This document shows, one piece after another, positions 1 to 11,446 of a DNA stretch of 64,000 bases (within the stretch, counting starts at the first letter, position 1; each line of letters starts with the position of its first letter). This DNA is from Metopolophium dirhodum (Eukaryota; Arthropoda; Insecta; Hemiptera; Aphididae), in the NCBI RefSeq assembly GCF_019925205.1, contig NC_083560.1, positions 64,989,266 to 65,053,265 on the forward strand, in the 5' to 3' direction. The notes under the pieces were generated by a model, which saw only the letters and a program-made list of their open reading frames with translations, had not been told where the DNA came from and ran no database searches. The translations under genes and the position numbers were made by a program.

Positions 1-1799
1 TCGTTTGATTGGACTTCGGAGATTTCGATAATATTATTGATTTTGTGAACATTATTATAGATATTGTTAACTGATTGAGGTTTTAATTCGATTGTAGACA
101 GTGGTGTTGCCGCTCCCAAGGAGTCAGATATGGAGTCGTCGCCCATTATCTGAGCGTCTATAGGCCGTGCGTGTTTGTTATGTAATTATATTTATAATAT
201 ACTACATATATGCATATTCCTCGTGTGTGTCGCTATGTTTCTTTACTATCGAGAGCTATTAAATCGAGGTACGGCACACATGTGTTGCACGGTCGACTGC
301 CAAACGCGAACTGGATCCATTTTATAATATTATACATGATGTGTGTAAGAATAAAATAGAAAACCATTCAACTATGTCCTGTAGTGTGTACCGTCTCCTT
401 ACAATTTACATATTATACTATTAAGTATATAAGTACTACTCTTTTTAATACAATTCACAATATTTCTGTACATTCATTATAGGTTCACCAATTTTTTTAG
501 TATATACCTGCTGCTGTCTCCTTACTCCTTAGTAAGGACTATCAATAGCTACATGTGCACGTTCATAGAAAATTCTGGTTATTTTTAATAAATATTATTG
601 CAGAGGTATGTATATTGGCTAAAACAAATGTATGACATTTTTAACACAAAATAATATATCGTTTGTAAATGTAGGTACATTGTATTCGAAAAATATAATA
701 TTACTGTTGCTAAATGAATAATTTTTATTATGTCATATTTAATATATCGTCAAATCGACAATTCGATAATAAAGTGGCATAGTATACAATTTATGATCGA
801 TTTCCATCATGAAAAATTGTAAGGGTGGTTTTGCGTCAAACGTTTTCTCTCATTTTCCTTCCTCAATCAGTGGCAACCCAAAAAACGCGTAAAAGCCAGT
901 CATCTTAATGGGTTCAAAGTAAACAAAAGCTTAATATACCTACATAATATGCTAAAAGTGTAAAACAAATGAATTCAATCGATGGGGTGCGATACAATAA
1001 TTTCTTTAATCGAATATTGAAAGAAACGATATCGAGATCTGTTATGATATTATGACTCACATTTTTTATTCTATAGCAGTGTATACTTTAGTATATTATG
1101 CAACCGTTAAATAAACGAGATAATTTTATGGTACAATACGGTGATTTTGTGAAAGGATTTGTATCCGACCCCCGCCGATCGGTGCATGCCATAATGTACA
1201 TACAAAGCCGCCCGAAGTAAAGTTTTCGGGCCGTTATCATTGTGCCGTGGTGTATATAGGTATACCTATAATATACACAATAAATTAAAAACTTTATTGT
1301 ATAACAATATACAGATACTATATTATGATAAACCAAGGGTAAGTAGGCATGCGATAATATATCATCATTAGTGCAACTGTAGTGAATTAAATGTGTTAAA
1401 CTTGTTAAATAATATATAGTATAAAACTAAATTTGATCGATCTTAAACCCCACTATAACGCGTCACAAAGTGCAAATATGCAAATTGGCAATAATTGCAA
1501 ATGCATTAAATTCACGGCCTCGACGATCATATTGTGATCATTTTTTGATTTGATTTTTTGATATTGAAATAATGATGACCTGATGAGTACTGCAGTTGTA
1601 AATTAGTATAATAGTTAATGTTTGATAGGGTAAAGTAAAAGAACATTAGTGTGTTCCCGAGAATCGCTGTCACCCCGCATCGGATAACCGTCGCCGTCGA
1701 AAGCAACTCCAGTACGCCCACGCAAATGTCAATAAACATCGCAAAAAATTAAATATAATATATTCTATTTTCTTGTTTGCATAACTATAAAAACTACTT
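1..1799. other. Non-coding A+T-rich DNA
   Basis: No open frame here has protein-like composition or plausible splice structure. The sequence is A+T-rich with short simple runs. The segment at about 100-300 is somewhat richer in G+C and could be an untranslated exon of a gene lying to the left, but nothing fixes that. Confidence 0.5.
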
Positions 1800-2199
1800 G
1801 CGGTTGTATTGTAGTAAATTACACATACTTGCTGAAGTGCAATTTATTGTTATCTCGAAAAAATGGTCAAATTTATATAAAAACTACTAGCAGTAGTAAA
1901 TTAAGCATACTTACTGAACTAGGATTGTAATTTCAAAAAAAAAAAAATGGTTGAATTTATAAGCTTCTGGACTATGCTTTTTAGGGATCACTTTTTTGAG
2001 ATATTTAAAATCAGATATGCCCAAAATAAATACAAATCTAGTGTAATTAATTATTTCATGAGATTTTTGAAATAAAATATCTTAATTTTAAGGTCCTTTA
2101 AAATTGAAAATCGACTTCCTAGAAATCCTATAGATATTTTATTAAATAATAATTCTGATTAAAATCGGACATTCCAAAGTATGTGCAATTTACAACCGC
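1800..2199. mobile_element. Diverged MITE-like element with terminal inverted repeats
   Basis: The left end reads GCGGTTGTATTGTAGTAAAT followed by TACACATACTT. The right end holds its inverted counterpart AAGTATGTGCAATTTACAA then CCGC. The left part also holds a diverged direct duplication of about 90 bases (1783-1872 against 1878-1960; both contain ATAAAAACTACT, GTAGTAAATTA and an A-run followed by ATGGT). No clean target duplication is visible, so the superfamily is open and the boundaries are good to about 10 bases. Confidence 0.5.
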
Positions 2200-2382
2200 T
2201 TATTGGTCTAAAACGTATGAAAAATACGTGTGCTTCAATCCCCTTAATATGTATAGTTTCAGCTGAATGTGAGGTAACTTGAAAAATAATACATAGATCA
2301 TTAACTTAATGCGTGATATTCAGTTGTTTGTTATTAATTGATGATAATGTGATTTAAAAGGTTATTACTTATTATCTTGCAG

Positions 2383-2419
2383 GGTGGCCAGGCCAATGAA
2401 AATAATTAATTCAAATTAG
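2383..2419 (+). other. Candidate 37-bp mini-exon
   Basis: A consensus acceptor (TTATCTTGCAG) ends at 2382 and a perfect donor (GTAAGT) starts at 2420. The 37 bases between contain an ATG followed by six codons and TAG. This is what a short internal 5'-untranslated exon or a piece of a non-coding RNA would look like. The partner exons were not found, so it may be a chance pairing of splice motifs. Confidence 0.2.
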
Positions 2420-4617
2420 GTAAGTTGAACACAAAATCGTTAAATTAGAAGTTTGTATGTAATATACTGTATAACCACTAAAACTATAAAAACAATCATT
2501 TCAAAAACATTTTTTTACACTAACTACACACAACTTGTTATATTATTTTTAAATCAACTGAAAATATCTAAATTATTTCAATAGTCAATTAAACTAGTTG
2601 AGTTTAGTATTTAATTACAGACAGTATTAACAAACAAGTTATATAAGTTGGAAAAAATTAACTTCTTAACCATAGATATAATGTTCATCTATATGAAGTT
2701 ATAATTAGCGAGTCGTATAACAAATAATATTTTTATATATTTTTTTATTTATCTATACAGCACTTATAATACTATTATTGTCTCGTCGACGGCATCAGAC
2801 ACGATCGGGCAAATTGTCTGCTCGTACCGTGTCGGGTATGGGTGGGCGGGAGGAAGGCGGCTTCGGTTTAATGAGATCGCGCACGAGACCCAAAAACAAT
2901 GGCGGTGCCGTGAATGAGATGGGTGAGGGGGTGTGAGAGGTGGCTCGTAAACAGTAGGTAATAATATGTATACTGTATAGTGATATAGTAGTAGAAGAAG
3001 TTGTTAAGTCAAATGTGGGCATTATAACACTATAGTTAAAAAGTTAATTTTTTTAAATACTATTATATAGAACTACTTACTAGTTTGTTGGTTTTGTAAT
3101 CAACTTAATATATATATTGTAACCAACTTTACGTATCCATTGTAATACCTAACTAATAATTTAGCTATGTCCAATTAACTGAAAAAATAATACATTACGT
3201 TAAAATCAAGCTTATACATAATATAACTAACATAGTATATAACTATTATATAACATGTATATAAGATATAACTATGTATTAACTGTAGTTAAAAGTTAAA
3301 TCTAATTAATTACCTAGTAATTTTTCGTTTAATCTTGCTCTATACAATTATTTTAAATAAAAACAACAAATTTATATTTCAGGTTTAAATAATTAGTGTT
3401 GACACTAAAAATATGTAACACTACAATCTGTAATTGGCAATACCGCAGCTATATATAGAGTGCAATAAGAAGGAATGGTAGGATTTTTTTTTTTGTTGAA
3501 ATTTGCACAAAATATAATATATTTTATTATGTGCGTGTGTGACCCAAATAGTAATAAAAATTAATCGACCGACTACTATATAATTATTATAGATAACCAT
3601 GTTCGGTTACTATTTGTCTGTACATTAACTTTAAACTCATCTATAGTTAAATAATAATAGATTCGTTGTTAACTATTTATTAACTATTATTACTTAACTT
3701 AACTAACCCAATGTAGGTAATTGTTTTGAATATTGCTTTCTAATCTTTGGTCGAATAGTAGAAATAGTAGTAATACCTAGAAATATTAGTATACCTAAGT
3801 CGACTTACGACGGTCGGGTAGTGATGGTCGATGGATGCGGTGAGGGTAAGATGTATGTAACATTATAATAATTTAATATAATTATATATAATGTTATCAT
3901 ATTTTCGTAAAAGTGTTTTATGCGGCGGCGGGTGATGGTGGAGTCGGTGGAGGAGTTTGAAGAGGCGGAGGAGCGGCCGCCGCCGCACTACTACGTATGT
4001 ACACGCATATCCCCACCCCCCGCCGCGCTCCACGGGTAGGCAGCGGCCAATAAAAACGCAAAAATCGTGCGGATAGGTGTGGTTAACGGACACGCGCGGC
4101 GGCCGTGTGTACAGGGCGATTGCGTCGCACACGCCGTTGAAAACCGTATACTTTTTTCACACCATTGATATACTATTACCTATTATCAAATCATTCCCAA
4201 AGTTCTGCGGCTACAGAAGCTTTTTCATCGCCGTGGCGGTCTTTGACTCTGGTACCGGTTATCCGCCGAAGTGGGTCAGGTGATAATGAGGGATGCGAGT
4301 AGATAAGGTAGGTTTGCATATTGGCTGCACCCGAATCGCGTGCCAAAAATCCAAGTTTGGCCTGCGAATTTCTCTTCCCCCCCTTTTTCACACTTAGGAC
4401 TGTTAAGAATAACAACGTTTAACAGGTTTCGTTAAAATCGTATCTACACATCATTATAATATTATAGGAGGTAGGTACTAAATAGGCTTATAATACATTA
4501 GTACCTATACCTATATGTAATAATAACAAAAATATGTTGGTATATAACTATTTTTAAAAGTTAATTTTTATAAATTACATTTTTGTTAAAAACTTGTATG
4601 CTGGTTTGGAAGACTGA
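2420..4617. other. Non-coding DNA with AGTTAA-rich stretch and GC-rich patch
   Basis: From 2590 to 3720 the sequence is dense in AGTTAA/TTAACT motifs of the same kind as the dispersed repeat at 4618. From about 3790 to 4400 it becomes rich in G+C and CpG (GCGGCGG, GCCGCCGCC), which in this A+T-rich setting could mark a promoter or untranslated exon. The open frames there are compositional and have no recognisable domain. Confidence 0.45.
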
Positions 4618-4720
4618 GCAATTTAATGATTTTTTTTAAACTCAGTTAAGTTAAGTTAATATGCACCAATAACAAAAAGTTAAAAGTTAAAAGTTAATTT
4701 AACCATAGGTTAACTCAGTC
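4618..4720 (+). repeat. Dispersed AGTTAA-type repeat, copy 1
   Basis: The stretch contains TTTAAACTCAGTTAAGTTAA, then CACCAATAACAAAAAGTTAA, and closes with TTAACTCAGTC. An inverted and clearly homologous copy lies at 17056-17160. It is probably a fragment of a non-autonomous DNA element of unknown class. Confidence 0.6.
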
Positions 4721-5162
4721 AAATTAAAATTTAATACACACTTTTTGTTAATTTGTTTATACAACGCTAGCGTAGGTAGGGGAAGGTGGGGCAAAACGGG
4801 GACTACAAGGTATCAGAAGCTATAATTCACTCATAAATTGTGTTTTTGATTTGAAACTATTGAACTGTGTAATCATTAGGATATGGTTATTAATATGTTA
4901 GCATGTTTTAAACATTCAGTTAAGTCTCATAGTGTTAAAGGTCAAAATAGGTTTAAGTATAATTATTCCCGTTTTGCCCCATACTTGGGGCAAAATGGGG
5001 ACGTCCCTCAAATATTATTCATTTCACATAAATATTGTTTCATTTTCCATAAATACAATTACATTAATCAACTTAAACTTGTTGTTATTTAAATAACTTG
5101 TATAGCTTGCATAATATACATAATGTAATATATTATATTATACAGTGTTTCCCGTTTTAAAT

Positions 5163-6436
5163 GTACCACTAAATATCTCAGCCCGATAATCTTAGATTGA
5201 AATACGGTTTGCTGCAATAGCTAAGGGGAACTGAAGTACACATTTAAGGACAAATTTCAAATTTTTAACTCTTGTAGTATGCACATGCGCATGCGCAAAA
5301 CAAATTTTTTTTTAAACTGCAACACCTATTTTTGTCACCGGATATGGATAGATTATTTTATTCTAAGTAATTTTGATCCATTGACCATAGTTCTAAACCT
5401 AAAATTGAATGAGTTACAGCTTTTGGAAATTTTAAAATAATTATATTTTTTCGATTTTACCTAAAACATTACACGCTTGAATTTCATACAAAATTAAATC
5501 ATTTTTGAACTAAAATGAAATGCATTTAAAGAATTTAATACAAAAATTACCTAAAAAAAAATGTATAGCTAATTTAAATTGAATTAATTTAAAAATAAAT
5601 TTACCAACTAAATTGACAATGACGTTGTAATTTTCGTTATTATTGTGCGATAAAAGTTATTGAATTATTTCCAGTTTAATTATTAGTACTTTGACAATAG
5701 TACATTATTTCTAATTTTATTCTTAGTACTTCGATAATTATTGTAGATATTGCTTTTATTCTTAGTACTTCGATAATTATTGTAGATATTGCTTTTATTC
5801 TTAGTACTTCGATAATTATTGTAGATATTGTTTGATTATCAAAAATGAACTAATGCACTTTCACTCAGTATTGTACGTTCATCGATGACACTTATAACTT
5901 TTAACATAATACTTTGAAAGATTTTTCTTTTTTTCTTCTTTAAAATGTTAAACAATAATGAAAAAGTTGATATGATTTTAATTTATGGTGAGTGTCAACT
6001 TTTTCACTATTGTTTAACATTTTAAAGAAGAAAAATCTTTCAAAGTATTATGTTAAAAGTTATAAGTGCCATCGATGAACGTACAATACTGAGTGAACGT
6101 GCATTAGTTCATTTTTGATAATCAAACAATATCTACAATAATTATCGAAGTACTAAGAATAAAATTAGAAATAATGTATTATTATCAAAGTACTAATAAT
6201 AAAACTGGAAATAATTCAATAACTTTTATTGCACAATAATAACGCAAATTACAACGTCATTGTCAATTTAGTTGGTAAATTTATTTTTAAATTAATTAAA
6301 TTTAAATTAGCTATGGCATACTACAAGAGTTAAAAATTTGAAATTTGTCCTTAAATGTGTACTTCAGTACCACTCAGCTATTGCAGCAAACCGTATTCCA
6401 ATCTAAGATTATCAGGCTGAGATATTTAGTGGCACA
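5163..6436. mobile_element. Fold-back element (long inverted repeats) nested in the TIR element
   Basis: The left arm 5163-5970 and right arm 5995-6436 are near-perfect inverted copies around a 24-base loop. Outer ends TACCACTAAATATCTCAGCC and GGCTGAGATATTTAGTGGCA match; the inner ends AACAATAATGAAAAAGTTGA and TCAACTTTTTCACTATTGTT match. The right arm lacks about 290 bases found on the left (around 5276-5565) and two of three tandem copies of a 39-base unit. It has no coding capacity. A transcript through it would form a very long hairpin. Confidence 0.8.
5722..5838 (+). repeat. Three tandem copies of a 39-bp unit
   Basis: The unit begins CTTAGTACTTCGATAATTAT and recurs at 5722, 5761 and 5800 with a strict 39-base period. 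The opposite arm of the fold-back has one copy, so the expansion happened after the inverted structure formed. The copies abut with no spacers, so this is not a CRISPR-like array. Confidence 0.85.
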
Positions 6437-6998
6437 CCGTATTTATAGGAATATATTTTAATATAATAATTGTACAATAACAAAAAATAATAAGTGCTTG
6501 TAAATTTAAACTTTTACATTTATTAAATAGGTACATTTTTATTAAATACTTATTATAGATGTAATGCCTACCCAAGTATAGGTAAACTTAAAATTAAATA
6601 AAAAAATTAACGTAGTATCAGTAGAGGTACCCCATTATGCCCCAATTATTACATTTAACTTCAGCCGTTGTTAGTAAACACAACAATTATTTTTTTTAAT
6701 AATTAATATTATTAAAAAAATCTTATGAACATTTGCTATAGAAACAGCGAAAACAAATTTAAGATACAATAAGTAAACCAAAAAAATATTTCTAAATAAA
6801 ATAACAGTTTATTATATCAATCAATTGATAAGAGGCACGTGTAATGATTTTATTTTATTACTGATAAGATAATTGATATGTAAACATGATATTTTTAGCC
6901 CCAGGAATCTATATATTAAGTTTTTAAATCAGTATGATCATTATAAGACATAAATATCAAAATGTCCCCGTTTTGCCCCATAGCCCCACTTTCCCCTA

Positions 6999-8052
6999 CT
7001 TAATTTTTTTTCCAACCCAAAACTAAATTATAGGCTATAATGTTCATACTTTATATAGTTTTTCCATATAAGTTAGATTCGAATGATATAAATTTTTAAC
7101 TTTAAACAATTCACGGTAAAAATGTTTTGACATGAAAACGAAATTGACTGAAATAGTGAAATATAATCAAAATTAAAAACAAAATAAATTAACCTATAAT
7201 ATATTAATTTATATTATAATATAATAAGGAGGATATATTTATAATCTATTATCTATATTAAATTTTGATTAGATAATATATAATAATATACATGATATGT
7301 ATAAGTAATAATACTATAATAGAAGGTATATATATCTATAACTAATACCCATCACATGCTTCCTGAAAGTTATAATATAATGTACCTACCTATATTATAT
7401 TATACTATAGAATTATTATCGTGTTAGAACATTCTACATAGGTGGATATCATCTATATTGAAAATTCAATAATCGATCATTCGATATCTGACTCACTATA
7501 TCGTATGATGTCAGCTATATTTTTCATAACAAATACGTATCGTGTGAAAGATTTCGAAACTGACAATTGTTCAACCGTGGACATTCAATACCTCTCATAT
7601 GTTTTATAATAAATTCTCATATCACCTTTAGGGAAACAGCAGAAATATTGAACGGAGGTAAAAAAAAAAAAAACAAATGAAAACAAAACAAACACTGCAG
7701 ATGCGCTTCTAAACAAACGCCATACAAACAGAATACACTCATCACAAAAGCCGCAGTAATGACAAGAAAAAAAATAGACCTTAATTACCAGGCGCACAAT
7801 ATGGAAATCGTCATTATGCATACGCCGGTGATGTTTAGTTGTGTTGACGTACAGTACAATGGAGTCAAATTAAGATTATAGGCTAGTTTGGACAAACCGT
7901 AATCCGGTATAGGTTAAACTATATATATATTATATACCTATAAATAAATGCATATAGCGCTCTCACAATAGCTCCTATACATAATATTATTATTAGGTAT
8001 TAACGTTTTGGCACGTTGAAGTGTCCAACGTGTACCATAAATACAGGCATCG
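6999..8052. other. Non-coding A+T-rich DNA
   Basis: I see only simple A+T runs and short TATA-type repeats here. The open frame around 7585-7821 is low in complexity and shows no coding signature. Confidence 0.5.
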
Positions 8053-8646
8053 TCCATTTGCGCCAAAATAAATTAATTCGTTTTGGGTACAGTCTATTAG
8101 CGCCAAAATAAAAAAAGGTATGTTTTATGCAACAGCCTATTTGCGCCAAATTTACCTGTATAAACATTTTAAATTGACAACTTGGTTTAATTCATATATT
8201 TTAAAGACACGAATTTTACAGCATAACAATAATTAATAAGTAATCAATTTTAATTTTTAATTTTAACATTATAATAGTTATAATACACATATATTTTGAA
8301 TCATAGTCAATAATATTTTTTAAATTATATAGGCTATTGGTAACAATAGTTATAATAGTACTTACACATTTGTTACAAATTGTAATAAAATAATTTTTTT
8401 TCAAATAATAATCATTTATACAGTTTTTTTTTCAAATCATAGTCAATTTTAATATCAATAATACCTACACATTGCACATAGTCAATAGACCGTAATACAA
8501 ATTTTTTAAAATAATTATGTATAATAGGTACACGTTTTTTTTAAAAATAATAATCAATTATACATTTTTTTTTCAAATCATAGTTAATATTACGAGTTTT
8601 AAAACATAATAATATTAATAATACACAAACGCATTGCACTTATTTG

Positions 8647-9074
8647 CAGGGGCGCCATTTGGGGGGGGGGGGGGGAGCAGGGTATACTTTGGCTCCACTA
8701 TGTTTTCTGTGTCTTATTGGCCTGGATTAAAATTTAGAATGCGCTGACGGCCGTCCCAAGCCCAATTTCTCCCACTCACGCACTCGATCGTGCACGATGG
8801 TCGCCGATCAAATCTGTCCAAGTATACACCAATTTCAAATAAATTGTACGTAAACACTTATATTGTAGTGATGTTAATTGGAACTGGCTGTATATTATAG
8901 TTCACAACGGACTGACGGCACTGCACGCACGTCGCATACCGGCGGTTGTTGGTGGGGGTATCCAGTATAAACAATATCTGTATTGACTATTTTTAAAAAA
9001 GTGGCTTGACAAAAAAAAAAATTGGCCTGTTTAAATTTTGGCACTCCTATTTTAAAACTCAAATGGCGCCCCTG
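8647..9074. mobile_element. hAT-type MITE nested in the MULE
   Basis: The element starts CAGGGGCGCCATTTG and ends CAAATGGCGCCCCTG, a perfect inverted repeat. It is flanked by 8-bp target duplications CTTATTTG (8639-8646) and CTTATTAG (9075-9082), differing at one base. The CAGGGG terminus and 8-bp duplication are hallmarks of hAT elements. It has no open frame of note. A run of 15 G lies 14 bases inside the left end. Confidence 0.88.
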
Positions 9075-9289
9075 CTTATTAGCACATAGTCAGTACTACG
9101 AACTCTAATACTAACTCTAATTCTAAAAGGTACCCTAATCTTTAACCCTTATTATAATTAAATGCAAGTATAATGCAACTATTTGTACATATTTATAACG
9201 CGTTAATTTTTTGTTTTTATAATTACCAATTGCTTTTTAAGTTTTTTTCAATCTTGTTTTAACCTGTAGTTAAGAATAGGTTGGAAATA

Positions 9290-10700
9290 TTTTTCACACT
9301 ACTATTCATTTTAATATAAACATCTGTTTGAACTAATTTGGTTAGAATTTCTAAAAAAGTGAAAATATTAGGATGAGATTTATAAAACTGATCATTGAAG
9401 TGAGTATGGGAAGATTCACAGTTATTGGTGATGAATCTAGTTAAATCAGCTGCAAATGCAGCCCAAATTTTTGGAGGGAAATTGGAATTTTCTCCAATGT
9501 AGTTATATCTACTAAATAATCAGCATATTCTTGACATTTTGGATCATCGGAAATTTCAGATATAAAATCATCAACAAAACAATCGGAAATTTCATTTGGA
9601 TCGAGAAAAATTAAACCAAATGTAAATTTTAACCACTTGCTATGTTTATAAGCCTAAGTTAATCCTAGTCCTTAAATTTTTCAGTACTAAGCCTATGAGT
9701 CAAGTGAAAACTTCAGGTGCCTATATTTTCTGATAATGGCCATACAGATTTTACAGCGTGATGTATTGCTCATTCGAAATCAACAGTGACATATTTTGGT
9801 TTCAACATTAGACTGAAATTTTGTATTGCTTTATTTTTAACATATGACAAAGCTGCAAGTTCGTAGGTTTCTGTCAATATATCATTTAAAGTACAAAATA
9901 CTAAAGGTACATAATATTCGTTCATAAACCCATGAATTACAAATAATTGGTTAAAATACTTTGGACAATACGTAAAAGTTCCGTCAATATAATATATCGT
10001 TTCCGACTTACATAACAATTTTAACTATTCGTGGCAAGTAAATATAATTATATTAAATAATTCATCATTAATTAATAAAAAATCTTCATCTTTAGATGTA
10101 GTCAAACCTATATAATATAATGCTTTATGAACATCAGACACAGATTTAGAATTTGAAGGAAGAGATTTTTGACGAGCATGGTACATACTTATTCGTACTG
10201 CGGTTACATCAGATATAGTAAAATCAGAATAATAGATGTGGTTACTCATTTCTGTTAAAATAATTTTCCTAGGACAAATATTTATGTCTTTGACAGCCAC
10301 ATGCTTGCATGCTGCTGTTATGTTTTGTCCTACAATGGTTGTACATTGTTTATGACTATGTGCATATATCAAATTAAAATTTTAATTTTGTTATTATTAT
10401 TACGAAAATAAATTATAAAATAAAAATTGAATATTGCAAAAACAGTTAATTTGTCTTATAGGTATATAATGTAGGTATATTAATATTAATATTTTACATA
10501 TTTTATAAAAATAAAATAAATTTTTGAAATATACCATGCCTCTTAATAATTTTTGGATTTTGAACAAATATTTTGGCTGTGCATTTTTTATTTGAACATC
10601 GCCACCGTTCAACATTTTGAGAAGTATAAGCCAATATAATATACTTTTGGCCCTTGTCTATAACCATTTGTATCCCTCATTTGCTTGTCGTAAACTCCAT
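9290..10700 (-). pseudogene. MULE transposase remnant (FLYWCH zinc finger + MULE domain)
   Basis: Read on the minus strand, an ATG at 10700 leads (through an early TGA) into ERWRCSNKKCTAKIFVQNP, a FLYWCH-type zinc-finger segment with its W and two Cys in place. A helical region follows (about 10372-10025). Next comes the transposase core, with YYIDGTFTYCP (first catalytic Asp, near 9985) and VTVDFE (second Asp, near 9783). After a frame break comes AVKSVWPLSENIG, then a tail with TNNCESSHTHFNDQF and SHPNIF near 9420-9365. In MULEs this protein cuts and pastes the element at its TIRs. Several stops and frameshifts mean it can no longer make transposase. The tail matches the second MULE fragment at 55195-55580. 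Confidence 0.82.
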
Positions 10701-11130
10701 TTTTCTTAATTAAACAATTAAAACAATTAAACTAAACAAAATACAGACGAGAATATTTGGTAGGTATGTAATGTAGTGTAACGTTTTGAATGTTACGAAT
10801 GTCTGATAAAACCACACTGCGATCGTTCTTATTCGATGATTGGACGAATAACGGAGGTACCCACTTCGCACATTTTACAACATAATAAAACTGATGTAAA
10901 ACTTGTTTTCAGTCTATCTGCGCAATAATATGTAAATACAAAACTTTTAAATCTATAGGCTTATAAAAATAACTTTATTATAAGTTACAACTTACAAGTG
11001 TTATAACGTACGCTATGTCTTTAAAATATAATAATTAAACCAAGTCGTTAATGTAAAATGCTTATACAAGTACATTTAGTGCAAATGACTGTACTCAAAA
11101 CAAATTAAATTTTTTTGGCACAAACCGGTA

Positions 11131-11446
11131 GTTTTCAAAATACCATATATACATAGGCAGATAATGGGTAGCTATTAAGATAATATAATTTAATATAATA
11201 TTGTTATATTATATTATATACCATTATTATTTATTTAATTAATAGCGCGATTCAAGAGGAAGGTTTAGAGTACCTTTAAATGCGTATATAAACTTATTGG
11301 TGGCACTAGTTTATTACAAGTACGAAATTGACATAAATACTATATCCAATATTAAGAACTACCACATTAATGACTAAAAAAAGGAGTAGGAAGAAGGAGC
11401 TATAAGTCCAAATAAGTCTAATAGATCTATAATTGTATACTTACTT
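11131..11446. other. Non-coding spacer between two transposons
   Basis: A+T-rich sequence separating the right TIR of the MULE from the next element. No gene signal. Its last eight bases, ACTTACTT (11439-11446), are the left target duplication of that element. Confidence 0.5.

Larger units (their letters stand above)
4779..6996. mobile_element. 2.2-kb TA-flanked TIR element (GGGGAAGGTGGGGCAAAACG ends)
   Basis: The left terminus is GGGGAAGGTGGGGCAAAACG, preceded by TA (4777-4778). The right terminus is its inverted match (CCCCGTTTTGCCCC... CCCCACTTTCCCC), followed by TA (6997-6998). Inner copies of the GGGGCAAAAYGGGG motif sit at 4970-5000 and, degraded, at 6628-6646. A TA target duplication would suit the Tc1/mariner/pogo group, but no transposase is recognisable, so this is a non-autonomous element of uncertain family. 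The fold-back at 5163-6436 lies inside it. Confidence 0.65.
8053..11130 (-). mobile_element. Degenerate Mutator-like element (MULE) with matching TIRs
   Basis: The left terminal region (about 8053-8215) and right terminal region (about 10995-11130) are inverted copies. Both carry TTTGYGCCAAA-type motifs, then a CGTTTTGGGTACAGTC-type block (right arm GTTTTGAGTACAGTC), then AACTTGGTTTAATT and TATTTTAAAGACA. The left arm holds additional copies of the GCGCCAAA motif (8061, 8100, 8141). The interior encodes, on the minus strand, the remnants of a FLYWCH/MULE transposase. A clear target duplication was not found. A hAT MITE (8647-9074) has inserted downstream of the coding remnant. Confidence 0.8.

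Noticed and set aside
3863..4132. GC-rich minus-strand frame of 89 codons
   Set aside because: Compositionally driven (Arg, His, Pro, Leu runs), no domain; better explained as a CpG-rich non-coding patch.
5722..5838. Three regular 39-base repeats resembling a CRISPR array
   Set aside because: The units abut with no spacers, the DNA is insect nuclear, and they lie in one arm of a fold-back element.
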